Positions 24,455 through 34,129 of a DNA stretch of 64,000 nucleotides are shown piece after piece. A program made the translations under genes and the position numbers. How positions within the stretch are numbered: position 1 is the stretch's first letter; each line of letters opens with the position of its first letter. The stretch comes from Ruegeria lacuscaerulensis. Lineage in GTDB: Bacteria > Pseudomonadota > Alphaproteobacteria > Rhodobacterales > Rhodobacteraceae. Location of the stretch: contig NZ_WQDY01000003.1 of NCBI RefSeq assembly GCF_013033355.1, positions 1-64,000 of the forward strand, written 5' to 3'. Under the pieces are notes generated by a model that saw nothing but the letters and a program-made list of their open reading frames with translations, ran no database searches and was not told the DNA's origin.

Positions 24455-25894
24455 TCAGTTGACCTGATCCATCCTTTCCCACAGCGGTAGGCACATCTGT
24501 CCCACACGTGCCTCTATCGCGGCGGCGGCATCTACGGCCATATCCTCGCGCCAGCGCGCTGCAGCAATCTGGACGTTTATCGGTTGTGGCCCGTTTGGTA
24601 GATCGGCCAGACGCGCTGGAACACTGGCGGCGGGAAGGCCAAGGAAATTCATCGCGTAGGAATAGACCGCGCAGCCCAGAACTTCGTGGACGCCTTCGGG
24701 GCCTTCGGTGTCACGGTCGGGGCCGAAAAAGGGTTGCGGCAGGAACGGCGACAGAATCAGCGGATAATCCAGCATGAATAGTGCCCATTCACGCGCGTAC
24801 TGTGTTCGCTTGGCCAACATACCGATCAACTCGGTTCCGGTGATGGGCGGAAATTCCTGGAAGTATACTTCAAAGATATCGCGGATGGTTTGCGATCCGG
24901 CGGCCTCGATATCTGTTTTCAACAAGGTCAGAACTTCACCCATCAACGCGCGATACCCACCGCGCCCGCATTCGAACACGTCGGGTGTGTTCACCTCTTG
25001 CACGTCATACCCCGCGTCCATCAGCGCGTCACGGGCGGTGTCCAGCGCTTTGTCGACCTCGGGGTGTAAATCATAGCCGTAGGTGTTCTTGGTAAAGGCA
25101 ACCTTGATGGGCCCGTCGGTCTTATCCCCGCGCCACGACACGGCAACATGAAACGGATCGCGGGGATCAGCCGCGATCAGGCTGGGCATCGACAGGTGCA
25201 AATCCGCAGCCGAACGGGTGATCAGCCCTTGCACTGACATGGATTGCGCCAGCAAGCCACGCTCAACCTTTTGACTTGGGTTAAACGCGGGTACGCGGCC
25301 CAGACCTGGCTTCACGGTCACCGCGCCGTTGGCGGCCGCTGGAAACCGCAGGCTGCCGCCGATATCATTGCCATGCGCCAAGGCCCCGATCCCCGCCATC
25401 ACCGCCGCACCGGCACCACCCGAAGATCCACCCGGCGAGATATGCCGCCCCCACGGGTTATACGTGCGGCCGTGCAGGTCGTTATCCGTGTCGGCACGAA
25501 ACGAGAATTCGGGTGTATTGGTACGGCCGATCACAATAGCACCTGCGTTTTGCAGATTTCTGACGACCGGGGCATCATCGGGTGCAATCACATCCTTTAA
25601 AGCAACGACGCCGTTCGTGGTTGCATGCCCTCTTTGATCGACGTTGATCTTTATGGTGACAGGCACGCCGTGCAGTGGGCCGGGTTCCGCGCCCCCGGCG
25701 ACTGCATTGTCCAGTTCACGCGCATGGCTGACGGCCTCGGTACTAAGGTCTTCGACGACGGCATTGAGGTCGGGATTGACCTGATGCAACCTGTCGATCG
25801 AGGATTTTATAGCGTCTTCCGCGCTGATCTCGCCCTTGCGGGTCAGGTTCGTCAGGTCGGTGGCGTTCAGACGCCAAAAGTCACGTATTGTCAT
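24455..25894 (-). CDS. Amidase-signature family amidase
   Basis: Hydrolase of carboxamides, 479 aa. The Ser-cisSer-Lys triad can be placed at Lys82 (VTIKINVD), Ser157 in GGSSGGAGAA and nucleophile Ser181 in DIGGSLRFPA. It is not GatA: no gatB/gatC nearby, and the sequence is typical of stand-alone amidases. The substrate cannot be told. ATG at 25892-25894. It is separated from prpE by about 80 bases on the same strand and may be its downstream neighbour in transcription or independent. Confidence 0.9.
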   Translation of the reverse strand: MTIRDFWRLNATDLTNLTRKGEISAEDAIKSSIDRLHQVNPDLNAVVEDLSTEAVSHARELDNAVAGGAEPGPLHGVPVTIKINVDQRGHATTNGVVALKDVIAPDDAPVVRNLQNAGAIVIGRTNTPEFSFRADTDNDLHGRTYNPWGRHISPGGSSGGAGAAVMAGIGALAHGNDIGGSLRFPAAANGAVTVKPGLGRVPAFNPSQKVERGLLAQSMSVQGLITRSAADLHLSMPSLIAADPRDPFHVAVSWRGDKTDGPIKVAFTKNTYGYDLHPEVDKALDTARDALMDAGYDVQEVNTPDVFECGRGGYRALMGEVLTLLKTDIEAAGSQTIRDIFEVYFQEFPPITGTELIGMLAKRTQYAREWALFMLDYPLILSPFLPQPFFGPDRDTEGPEGVHEVLGCAVYSYAMNFLGLPAASVPARLADLPNGPQPINVQIAAARWREDMAVDAAAAIEARVGQMCLPLWERMDQVN

Positions 25895-25975
25895 GGGGCC
25901 TCACTGTCTTAGTCAGACTGTAGAGGCCCCAAGGCGGGTTGCAAGGGCAGGGGTGCAGCAGCGCTGCACTGTGCT

Positions 25976-27868
25976 CTATTTCTGGGCGTAGCCGAGTGTT
26001 TTCAGGGCGTCTGTGATCTCGTCCAGAATGGCCGGATCGTCGATGGTTGCGGGCGTTTTGTAGTCCTTGCTGTCGGCAATCGACACCATCGTCCCGCGCA
26101 AGATCTTGCCCGACCGCGTCTTGGGCAGGCGATCCACCACAACAGCCTGTTTGAAGGCTGCGACTGGGCCGATCTTGTCGCGTACCAGCTTAACCACATC
26201 CTGCACGACCTCACCGTGGTCACGATCACAACCTGCATTCAGGCAAAGGAAGCCAACCGGCATCTGGCCCTTCAACTGATCGGTTACGCCGATCACGGCG
26301 CATTCCGCTACGTCGGGGTGAGAGGCCAGAACCTCTTCCATACCGCCAGTAGACAGGCGGTGACCCGCGACGTTGATCACGTCATCGGTGCGGGCCATGA
26401 TGTATAGGTACCCGTCCTCATCGATCATGCCCGCGTCGCCGGTTTCATAGTAGCCGGGGAAATGCTCAAGATATGCGCTTTTGAACCGTTCTTCAGCATT
26501 CCACAGTGTTGGCAAAGTGCCGGGGGGAAGGGGAAGCTTTACTGCGATGGCGCCCAACTCTCCGGCTTTCATGGGGTGGCCGCCTTCGTCCAGGATCTGC
26601 ACGTCATAACCAGGCATCGGCTTGGCGGGTGACCCAAGTTTGATCGGCAGTTCCTCGATCCCAAGCGGGTTTCCTGCGATGGGCCAGCCGGTTTCAGTTT
26701 GCCACCAATGATCGATCACCGGTACTTTCAGTGCATCCTGCGCCCAGACGATCGTGTCCGGGTCAGCCCGCTCACCGGCAAGGTAAAGCGCGCCCAAATG
26801 GGACATGTCGTAGTTGTTGATCAGTTCACCTTGCGGGTCCTCGCGTTTGACCGCACGGATCGCTGTTGGCGCGGTGAAAAAGCTTTTGACCTTGTGTTCG
26901 GAAATAACGCGCCAGAACGTACCGGCGTCGGGTGTGCCCACCGGCTTGCCTTCGAACACGATCGTGGTGTTTCCGTGGATCAACGGCGCGTAACAAATGT
27001 AAGAGTGACCCACGACCCACCCCACGTCGGATGCTGCCCAGAACACGTCACCGGGGTCCACATTGTAGATATTCTTCATCGTCCAGTTCAGCGCCACCAA
27101 ATGGCCTGCGGTGGGGCGAACGACACCTTTGGGCGCACCTGTCGTACCCGAGGTGTAGAGGATATAGGCCGGGTCGTTGCCGGCGACCGGAACACACTCG
27201 GCCGGTTCGACACCGTATTGGAAGCCATGCCAGTTGAAGTCGCGACCTTCAATCAGTTGTGCAACCTCTTGCTCGCGTTGGAAAATAACGCAGAAATCGG
27301 GTTTGTGCTCGGCCAAATCGATGGCCCCGTCCAATAGGGGTTTGTAGTGGACAACGCGCCCGGGCTCCATCCCGCACGAGGCGGCGATGATTGCTTTGGG
27401 TTTCGCATCGTCGATCCGAACAGCCAACTCGTTGCTGGCAAAGCCTCCAAAGACCACCGAATGTACGGCCCCAAGACGGGCGCAGGCTAGCATGGCCTCC
27501 AACGCTTCGGGGATCATGGGCATGTAGATAATGACCCGGTCGCCTTTTTCCACGCCCTTGGCCCGCAATGCACCGGCCAGCATCGCGACGCGATTGCGCA
27601 GCTCGACATACGAGATCTCGCGCTTGGTGTGAGTGATAGGACTGTCGTAGATAATCGCGGTCTGCTCGGCGCGTCCGTTTTCCACGTGGCGATCCACTGC
27701 GTTCCAGCATGTGTTGACTTGGGCGTCCGAGAACCATTCGTAGAGCGGAGCATTGTCGTCGAACAGGGCTTTGGTCGGTGGACGCACCCAGTCGATGCTT
27801 TTGGCGGCCTCCATCCAAAATTCCTCTGGGTTGGATTTCCAGCTGTCGAAAACGTCCTGGTAAGCCAC
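25976..27868 (-). CDS. prpE: Propionyl-CoA synthetase
   Basis: Activates propionate to propionyl-CoA with ATP (AMP-forming). 630 aa from the GTG at 27866-27868, chosen because GGAGGAG lies eight bases upstream and relatives begin AYQDVFDSW; the open frame continues another 75 codons without support. Adenylation motif YTSGTTGAPKG, the WWQTETGWPI acyl-pocket sequence and the acetylatable C-terminal Lys in KTRSGKILRG mark the AMP-forming family, and the N-terminus fits PrpE rather than Acs. TTTGCAAA-type repeats upstream suggest control by a ScfR/PccR-family regulator of short-chain acyl-CoA metabolism. Confidence 0.92.
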   Translation of the reverse strand: MAYQDVFDSWKSNPEEFWMEAAKSIDWVRPPTKALFDDNAPLYEWFSDAQVNTCWNAVDRHVENGRAEQTAIIYDSPITHTKREISYVELRNRVAMLAGALRAKGVEKGDRVIIYMPMIPEALEAMLACARLGAVHSVVFGGFASNELAVRIDDAKPKAIIAASCGMEPGRVVHYKPLLDGAIDLAEHKPDFCVIFQREQEVAQLIEGRDFNWHGFQYGVEPAECVPVAGNDPAYILYTSGTTGAPKGVVRPTAGHLVALNWTMKNIYNVDPGDVFWAASDVGWVVGHSYICYAPLIHGNTTIVFEGKPVGTPDAGTFWRVISEHKVKSFFTAPTAIRAVKREDPQGELINNYDMSHLGALYLAGERADPDTIVWAQDALKVPVIDHWWQTETGWPIAGNPLGIEELPIKLGSPAKPMPGYDVQILDEGGHPMKAGELGAIAVKLPLPPGTLPTLWNAEERFKSAYLEHFPGYYETGDAGMIDEDGYLYIMARTDDVINVAGHRLSTGGMEEVLASHPDVAECAVIGVTDQLKGQMPVGFLCLNAGCDRDHGEVVQDVVKLVRDKIGPVAAFKQAVVVDRLPKTRSGKILRGTMVSIADSKDYKTPATIDDPAILDEITDALKTLGYAQK

Positions 27869-27957
27869 GATAATCTCCTCCGATAGTTCAGTGCGCTTTG
27901 TGTAAAGTGGCCGAAGGGTAACGGACAAGCGACGCTTAAGTCGGAGCGTCACTTTAT

Positions 27958-28064
27958 CGCAAAATATTTGCATATCTTTGGAAGTAGAGGTGCAAATTTT
28001 TGCAAATGCACTTTTTGGGCGCAGTAAGGTGGGTATCGTGGGGAATTTTTGCAAAGTTGCAAAG
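27958..28064 (-). promoter_or_regulatory. TTTGCAAA-type repeats upstream of prpE
   Basis: Three clusters of the TTTGCAAA word or close variants occur: CGCAAAATATTTGCA (27958-27972), TGCAAATTTTTGCAAATGCA (27991-28010) and TTTGCAAAGTTGCAAAG (28048-28064). Paired TTTGCAAA words are the operator reported for the ScfR-type regulator PccR of Rhodobacter propionyl-CoA metabolism; spacing here differs from copy to copy. They lie 90-200 bases before the prpE start. Confidence 0.55.
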
Positions 28065-28093
28065 AGGGCTGAGCAAACAAGTCTCAGAATCAT

Positions 28094-28119
28094 ACCGGGC
28101 GCCTTAGCTGGCGCCCGGT
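28094..28119. terminator. Strong hairpin after maeB
   Basis: Ten-base perfect stem ACCGGGCGCC / GGCGCCCGGT with loop TTAGCT, 30 bases beyond the maeB stop. The T run is weak on either strand, but stem strength and position suggest transcript end for maeB. Confidence 0.65.
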
Positions 28120-28148
28120 TCGAATTATTGACAGATCAGGTTACACGA

Positions 28149-30422
28149 CTACCCGTAGTGGGTAACGGGCGTACCCGCTATTGCGGCCATGTTCAGCAAC
28201 CCACGCGCGGTGATTGATGGCGTCACGATATGGGCCTTGTTGCCCATCCCCATCAGGATCGGCCCAACCTCCAGCCCGTCCGCTTTCATTTTCAGAATGT
28301 TTCGCACGCCGCTGGCCGCGTCGGAATGCGCGAAGATCAACACATTCGCGGCACCATCCATGCGGGAATTCGGGAAGATGCGCGAGCGCAGCTCGGGGTC
28401 TAGCGCAAGGTCAAGATTCATCTCGCCCTCATAGGTAAAGTCACGCGGTTCCGAGTCCAGAATATCCAGCGCTGCCCGCAGACGTTTGCCTGACCCTTCC
28501 GCCTGATTGCCAAACTGGGATTGCGAGCAAAAGGCGATTTTGGGTTCAAGCCCAAAGCGGCGCACGTGACGCGCTGCCCCGATTGTGCTTTCGGCCAGTT
28601 CCTCGGGTGAGGGCAGTTGCCGAACATGAGTGTCAGCAATAAACAACGGCCCGTCTTCCAGGATCATCAGCGACAGCGCGCCGTGGGGACGTAAGTCTCC
28701 GTCGCTCAAGATTTGTTGCACATAATTCAAGTGCCAGCGGTACTCCCCAAAGGTTCCGCAGATCATACTGTCTGCATCGCCCCGATGCACGGCAATCGAG
28801 GCAATCGCAGTGTTGTTGGTCCGCATGATCGCCTTGGCCAGATCAGGCGTAACGCCACGGCGCTGCATCAGTCCGTGATATGTATTCCAATAATCATAAT
28901 AGCGCGGGTCGTCTTGCGGGTTTACGATCTGGAAATCCTCACCCGGCCGGACGGTCAGACCCAGCCTTTCGCATCGGGCATCGATTACATCGGGACGACC
29001 GATCAGAATCGGGGTCTCGGTAGTTTCTTCCAAAATAGCTTGGGCTGCGCGCAGGACGCGCTCGTCTTCGCCCTCGGCAAAGACGATCTTGCGGGACGCG
29101 GCCGAGGCGGCCTCGAACACCGGTCGCATGATCAGCGCCGATTTGAAAACGGTTTGGTTGAGCTGTTCTTTATACGCTTCGATATCGGCAATCGGGCGTT
29201 TGCCCACACCGCTCGCCATAGCGGCCTTGGCCACCGAGGATGACACCACGCCCACAAGGCGCGGGTCAAAGGGTTTGGGGATCAGATAGTCGGGACCGAA
29301 GGTCAGTTGTTCGCCCTTATAGGCGGCCGCGGCCTCGGCGCTGGTGGTGGCGCGGGCCATTTCGGCGATACCGTCGACACAGGCGATCTGCATCTCATCA
29401 TTGATCTCGGTTGCGCCAACATCCAGCGCGCCGCGGAAGATGAAGGGAAAGCACAGGACGTTGTTCACCTGATTGGGAAAGTCGCTGCGGCCCGTGGCGA
29501 TGATTGCATCCGGCGCAACTTCGCGCGCGGCATCGGGCAGAATTTCCGGGTTCGGGTTGGCCAGCGCAAAGATGATCGGGCGGCTGGCCATTTTCGCGAC
29601 CATCTCGGGCTTGAGCACATTCGGCCCGCTTAGGCCAAGGAACAGGTCCGCATCCCCGATCACGTCATCCAGCGTGCGCAGATCGGATTTCTGTGCGAAC
29701 TGGTCCTTGTGCGGATTCATATCCTCGGCGCGGCCTTCGTAGACCAGACCGTGAATATCGCACAGCCAGATATTCTCGCGCTTGACGCCTAGCTTGACCA
29801 ACATGGACAGGCAGGCAATCCCCGCCGCCCCGCCGCCGGTCGAGACGACTTTGATGTCTTCGAACGATTTGCCGGCAACGTGCAGCGCGTTCTTGGCGGC
29901 CGCCCCCACAACGATGGCAGTGCCGTGCTGGTCGTCGTGAAAAACGGGGATATTCATCCGCTCGCGGCAGATTTTCTCGACGACGAAGCAGTCGGGGGCT
30001 TTGATGTCTTCTAGGTTGATCGCACCAAAAGTGGGCTCTAACGCGCAGACGATATCAGCCAGCTTTTCGGGATCGGGCTGATCGACCTCGATATCGAAAC
30101 AGTCGATACCCGCGAATTTCTTGAACAGAACGGCCTTGCCTTCCATCACTGGTTTTGAGGCCAGCGCACCGATGTTGCCCAGTCCCAAAACCGCCGTCCC
30201 GTTTGAGACCACCGCCACAAGGTTGCCGCGCGCCGTATAAAGCTCGGCATTTTGGGGGTCGGCCTTAATTTCAAGGCTCGCTTCGGCCACGCCGGGTGAG
30301 TAGGCGCGCGCCAAGTCGCGACCGTTGGCCATCGGCTTAGTGGCTTTGATCTCTAGCTTTCCGGGCTTTGGGTGGGCGTGGTAGTCAAGCGCGGCCTGCC
30401 GCAGGCTGGGGGTGTCAGACAT
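28149..30422 (-). CDS. maeB: NADP-dependent malic enzyme with phosphotransacetylase-like domain
   Basis: Oxidative decarboxylation of malate to pyruvate, yielding NADPH for biosynthesis. 757 aa, typical of the two-domain MaeB/Tme form: malic enzyme domain (about 1-430, with [11 protein letters not shown], the [12 protein letters not shown] metal-binding motif and the nucleotide site [10 protein letters not shown]) followed by a phosphate-acetyltransferase-like domain (about 430-757, [14 protein letters not shown] to [10 protein letters not shown]). In relatives the second domain is regulatory, binding acetyl-CoA, and is not catalytic. GGAG before the ATG. Monocistronic. Confidence 0.96.
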   Translation of the reverse strand: MSDTPSLRQAALDYHAHPKPGKLEIKATKPMANGRDLARAYSPGVAEASLEIKADPQNAELYTARGNLVAVVSNGTAVLGLGNIGALASKPVMEGKAVLFKKFAGIDCFDIEVDQPDPEKLADIVCALEPTFGAINLEDIKAPDCFVVEKICRERMNIPVFHDDQHGTAIVVGAAAKNALHVAGKSFEDIKVVSTGGGAAGIACLSMLVKLGVKRENIWLCDIHGLVYEGRAEDMNPHKDQFAQKSDLRTLDDVIGDADLFLGLSGPNVLKPEMVAKMASRPIIFALANPNPEILPDAAREVAPDAIIATGRSDFPNQVNNVLCFPFIFRGALDVGATEINDEMQIACVDGIAEMARATTSAEAAAAYKGEQLTFGPDYLIPKPFDPRLVGVVSSSVAKAAMASGVGKRPIADIEAYKEQLNQTVFKSALIMRPVFEAASAASRKIVFAEGEDERVLRAAQAILEETTETPILIGRPDVIDARCERLGLTVRPGEDFQIVNPQDDPRYYDYWNTYHGLMQRRGVTPDLAKAIMRTNNTAIASIAVHRGDADSMICGTFGEYRWHLNYVQQILSDGDLRPHGALSLMILEDGPLFIADTHVRQLPSPEELAESTIGAARHVRRFGLEPKIAFCSQSQFGNQAEGSGKRLRAALDILDSEPRDFTYEGEMNLDLALDPELRSRIFPNSRMDGAANVLIFAHSDAASGVRNILKMKADGLEVGPILMGMGNKAHIVTPSITARGLLNMAAIAGTPVTHYG

Positions 30423-30607
30423 TGGCGATTTATCTCCGTTCCGAAATTTGATTGACCGTTAAACCATTTTTTCCGGCTTGGCTACGTTACGTCATTTTGC
30501 AGCATGTTTTCGGCGACATGAGCGCGTGAGTTGCATTTCAATTCAAAGTAACTAGTTTCGAGCATCTTCGAAAACCTGTCTTTCAGACGCAAGAACAAAG
30601 GCCAGAC

Positions 30608-31276
30608 ATGAGCTTTAATGAGGATCTCCGGACTGGTTCCAAAGGGCATATTTACTTTGGGCTTCCTGCTGCTCTGGCCGCAATGGCGCTTGTGTTGGTC
30701 GTTATCTCTATCTGGCCGGAACAGGCATCGCGTTTCAACCAAGAGGGCGGCTTGATCGAGACTGGCTCGGCTTTTGCTTTGCTGGCGGCGGGCTTTGCAG
30801 CGTTTTACCGCTTTCCCGGCGTCAAGCGCCTGTACATCGGCGTCGTGTGTCTTCTGTTGGCCGAGCGCGAGCTTGAAGCGGATGTCTACTCGGTTGGAAC
30901 CTTTCCTCATACGATCCTCAGTGGTTTGGACGTGATGCTGGACATGACTGCCGTGCGCATAGTGCTGGCGGTGATCGTGTTGGGTGGGTTGATCTGGCAC
31001 GGTGTCCCGACGGGTTGGCGTGCTTTGAAGACACGCGCGCCGTTTTTGCTGGTGTTTTTCCTTGCGGGCATGTCGGCAGTGGTCGCCCAACTGCTGGAAG
31101 AGGTGTCCGGGATGTTGGGCGCGGATATTTCGCAAACCATGATACTGCGCCTGTTTGTGCTGGAAGAAACGCTTGAGATGTTCTTTTCGGTTGGCATTCT
31201 GGCCGCTGTTCTGATCGGATGGCCGAAAGCCAAGACCGAAGAGACAGTGAATGACCAACAACCAGACCAAAGCTGA
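30608..31276 (+). CDS. Polytopic membrane protein, unknown
   Basis: 222 aa with about six hydrophobic segments (roughly 18-37, 50-68, 72-88, 110-133, 145-165 and 185-205). No family recognised. A cluster of acidic residues in loops (LLAERELEADVYS, AQLLEEVSGMLGAD, LEETLEMFFS) is notable. The 3' end overlaps the next gene by 26 bases, so the two are co-transcribed and probably translationally coupled, which links this protein with the VOC-cupin protein. Its ribosome site is weak. Confidence 0.72.
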   Translation: MSFNEDLRTGSKGHIYFGLPAALAAMALVLVVISIWPEQASRFNQEGGLIETGSAFALLAAGFAAFYRFPGVKRLYIGVVCLLLAERELEADVYSVGTFPHTILSGLDVMLDMTAVRIVLAVIVLGGLIWHGVPTGWRALKTRAPFLLVFFLAGMSAVVAQLLEEVSGMLGADISQTMILRLFVLEETLEMFFSVGILAAVLIGWPKAKTEETVNDQQPDQS

Positions 31277-32342
31277 GATTCGTCTGCCCACGCAGGAGCT
31301 GCGCGACGATATCCCCTTTTTTACCAAGGTGCTGGGGATGCGGATGGATATGATCTATCCCGCCGATGACCCTCGGGTGGCGGTGTTTTCCGGCCATGGG
31401 CTGCGGTTGCGTGTCGAAAAGGACGCGCCGGAAAGTCCCGGAACTCTGCGCATACTGACCGATGACCCCGACAGCTTTGCCGACGGTCAGCGCAGCCTAG
31501 TGGCCCCGAACGGAACAAAGGTCGAGATTGATGAGCTGAATCCGCCCATGGTCATGCCCGAGACCGTTCATTCCTTCGTTGTGCGCAGGCTCAAGGATCA
31601 GGCCCCGTGGATCATTGGTCGCGCCGGCATGCACTATCGTGATCTGGTGCCTGACCGGCTGGGCGGATCGATCATCGCCAGCCATATCCGCATTCCTGAT
31701 GGCGGGCCTGTGCCGGACATGGTGCATTTCCACAAGGTCGGGTTCCAACTGATCTTCTGCATCCACGGCTGGGTGGATGTGGTCTATGAAGATCAGGGCG
31801 ACAAGATGCGCCTGACTGCTGGCGATTGCTTTATCCAACCGCCCGAAATCCGTCACCGCGTGCTTGAGGCCTCGGACAATGTGCAGGTGATCGAGATCGG
31901 CGTGCCTGCCGAGCACGTCACCGAGATTGATCACGATATGGACCTACCCACCCCGCACTACCGCCCGGATCGGGAATGGCAGGGGCAGAAGTTCGTCTTC
32001 AATCAGGCCGAGGGCTCGGATTGGGTGCCGTTCCGCCTGCCGGGCTATATCTGCCGCGACACCACGATTGCGGAAAACACCAAGGGCGTGGCCGGGGTGC
32101 AGGTGGTGCGCAAAGGGCAGGGTGATCCGCAATGGGCTGCCCATGACACAGATATCCATTTCACCTTTGTAATGAACGGCGCGGTCACGTTAGAGGGTGG
32201 AGGGCGCGAGCCATACCCGCTGGAACAGGGCGACGCGTTTGTGATCCCTCCGGGGATGCGGACGCGCCTGTCGGACCCGTCGGATGATGTGGAACTGCTT
32301 GAAGTAACGCTGCCCGGCACGTTCAACACACGGCTGGAGTAA
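31251..32342 (+). CDS. VOC-like plus double-cupin protein
   Basis: 363 aa, predicted soluble. Residues 1-60 look like the first half of a glyoxalase/VOC module (RLPTQELRDDIPFFTKVLGMRM, shown here as a single beta-alpha-beta unit), followed by two cupin barrels at about 140-225 and 255-355. The first cupin has HFHKVGFQLIFCIHG and LTAGDCFIQPPEIRH, the second HFTFVMNGAVTLEG and LEQGDAFVIPPGMR. His residues suitable for metal binding are present in the first barrel. Enzyme activity unknown; dioxygenase or isomerase are typical for such barrels. It overlaps the preceding membrane-protein gene by 26 bases. Confidence 0.75.
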   Translation: MTNNQTKAEIRLPTQELRDDIPFFTKVLGMRMDMIYPADDPRVAVFSGHGLRLRVEKDAPESPGTLRILTDDPDSFADGQRSLVAPNGTKVEIDELNPPMVMPETVHSFVVRRLKDQAPWIIGRAGMHYRDLVPDRLGGSIIASHIRIPDGGPVPDMVHFHKVGFQLIFCIHGWVDVVYEDQGDKMRLTAGDCFIQPPEIRHRVLEASDNVQVIEIGVPAEHVTEIDHDMDLPTPHYRPDREWQGQKFVFNQAEGSDWVPFRLPGYICRDTTIAENTKGVAGVQVVRKGQGDPQWAAHDTDIHFTFVMNGAVTLEGGGREPYPLEQGDAFVIPPGMRTRLSDPSDDVELLEVTLPGTFNTRLE

Positions 32343-32431
32343 GAATTGCGGCGCGCGGGGCTTCACCTTGGTGCCTCGTTTCACTAGAACAGTATTTTTC
32401 TGACCAGATGATCAAAAATTGGGGAATCGCC

Positions 32432-32818
32432 ATGAGCCTGAAAGACGCAGCCCTCTTAGTCCGCGAAAACGCCTATGCACCCTATTCCAATTTCAAGGTC
32501 GGAGCGGCGATCCGATCTGCCTCGGGCGAGATTTATTCCGGATGCAATGTCGAAAACGTGGCCTATCCCGAAGGCACCTGCGCTGAAGCAGGGGCGATTG
32601 CCGCCATGGTTGCCGCAGGTGAGCAGGAACTGACCGAGGTTTATGTGGTTGCCTCATCGCCTCAGCCCGTACCGCCCTGTGGGGGGTGCCGTCAGAAACT
32701 GGTTGAGTTTGGCAAGCGCGAGGTCAAGGTGACGCTGGCCTCGGTCGAAGGGTCTGAGACGGAAACCACCATCGGCGATCTGCTGCCGGGGGCCTTTGGC
32801 GCCTCGCATATGGAGTGA
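32432..32818 (+). CDS. cdd: Cytidine deaminase
   Basis: Deaminates cytidine and deoxycytidine to the uridine forms, first step of the salvage operon that follows. 128 aa, the homotetrameric short type. Zinc and catalytic residues are visible as Cys50-Ala-Glu52 and Cys83/Cys86 in PPCGGC. The ATG at 32432 is preferred to one at 32408 because GGGGAA precedes it and it gives the usual length. Three bases separate its stop from the deoA start. Confidence 0.95.
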   Translation: MSLKDAALLVRENAYAPYSNFKVGAAIRSASGEIYSGCNVENVAYPEGTCAEAGAIAAMVAAGEQELTEVYVVASSPQPVPPCGGCRQKLVEFGKREVKVTLASVEGSETETTIGDLLPGAFGASHME

Positions 32819-32821
32819 GCT

Positions 32822-34129
32822 ATGGACGCCCGTTCGATCAACGCCAAGCTGCGCCGCGGTCAGGTGCCCACGGCCGAGGAACTGCGCTGGTTCGCGCAAG
32901 GTCTGGCTGATGGTGGCGTCAGTGATGCGCAGGCTGGGGCTTTTGCGATGGCCGTCTGTATGGGCGGTCTGGGCGCGCAGGGCCGCGCTGACCTGACGGT
33001 TGCAATGCGCGACAGCGGCGACGTTCTGACATGGGACGTGGATGGCCCGGTGATCGACAAACACTCGACCGGAGGGGTGGGAGATAGTGTCAGTCTGGTG
33101 CTTGCGCCTGCACTGGCTGAGATGGGGGCCTATGTCCCGATGATCTCGGGTCGTGGGTTGGGCCATACCGGTGGGACGCTGGACAAGCTTGAGTCGATTC
33201 CGGGCGTGACCACTCAGATCAGCGAAGATCGTCTTGCGCAGATTTTGCGCGAAACCGGCGCGGCCATAGTTGGTGCAACGGGGCAGATCGCCCCTGCGGA
33301 CAAGCGGCTCTATGCGATCCGCGATGTGACGGCGACCGTGGAAAGCCTGGACCTGATCACCGCTTCGATCCTGTCCAAGAAGCTGGCCGCCAGCCCTGAT
33401 GCTCTGGTGCTGGATGTCAAGGTGGGCAGCGGCGCGTTTATGAAAACCCACGAAGATGCGCGCAATCTGGCACAGGCCCTGACCCAGACGGCGAATGCTG
33501 CAGGCTGCCGGACCTCGGCGGTGATCACGGATATGAACCAACCTCTGGCCCCGGCGCTGGGCAACGCGTTAGAGATCTGCGAGGTCATGAAAGCCATGAC
33601 CGGCGGGCGCAATACGCCCTTGGCCGAAATCTCGGCCGAGTTGGGCGGCGTGCTGCTGGTGGATGCCGGGATGTGCGCAACCTTGGATGAGGGGCGCGAG
33701 AAACTGGCCGAAATTATCCGCTCTGGCCGCGCGGCCGAAAGGTTCGGGCGCATGATGGCCGCCGTCGGCGCGCCACTGCATTTCGTCGACAACTGGTCGC
33801 GGTACTTGCCCGAAGCCAGCGTGATTCTTGAAGTTCCTGCGCCAAGCACGGGCTATGTCACTGCGATGGATGGCGAAGCGTTGGGACTGGCCGTCGTTGC
33901 GCTGGGCGGCGGGCGGCAAGTTGAAAGCGACGTGATCGACCCCGCCGTGGGGATTTCCAATATCGTCCGACTGGGCGACAAGCTGGACAAAGGTACGCCG
34001 TTGGCCGTGATCCACGCCGCGCGCGAGGACGCGGCGCAACAGGCGGCGCAAGCCGTCTTGCAAGCAATCAGTCTCGGGCCGGACAGCCCCTCGCTGCCGG
34101 GGATCGTGCATGAAAGGATCACCGCATGA
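32822..34129 (+). CDS. deoA: Thymidine phosphorylase
   Basis: Phosphorolysis of thymidine and deoxyuridine to base and deoxyribose-1-phosphate. 435 aa, standard length. Signature KHSTGGVGD at 80-88, phosphate and substrate loop GRGLGHTGGTLDKLE, and the SKKLAAS and DVKVGSGAFM motifs are present. It is the second gene of cdd-deoA-deoB-add-upp; its product deoxyribose-1-phosphate is the substrate of the DeoB encoded next. The stop overlaps the deoB start by four bases. Confidence 0.97.
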   Translation: MDARSINAKLRRGQVPTAEELRWFAQGLADGGVSDAQAGAFAMAVCMGGLGAQGRADLTVAMRDSGDVLTWDVDGPVIDKHSTGGVGDSVSLVLAPALAEMGAYVPMISGRGLGHTGGTLDKLESIPGVTTQISEDRLAQILRETGAAIVGATGQIAPADKRLYAIRDVTATVESLDLITASILSKKLAASPDALVLDVKVGSGAFMKTHEDARNLAQALTQTANAAGCRTSAVITDMNQPLAPALGNALEICEVMKAMTGGRNTPLAEISAELGGVLLVDAGMCATLDEGREKLAEIIRSGRAAERFGRMMAAVGAPLHFVDNWSRYLPEASVILEVPAPSTGYVTAMDGEALGLAVVALGGGRQVESDVIDPAVGISNIVRLGDKLDKGTPLAVIHAAREDAAQQAAQAVLQAISLGPDSPSLPGIVHERITA

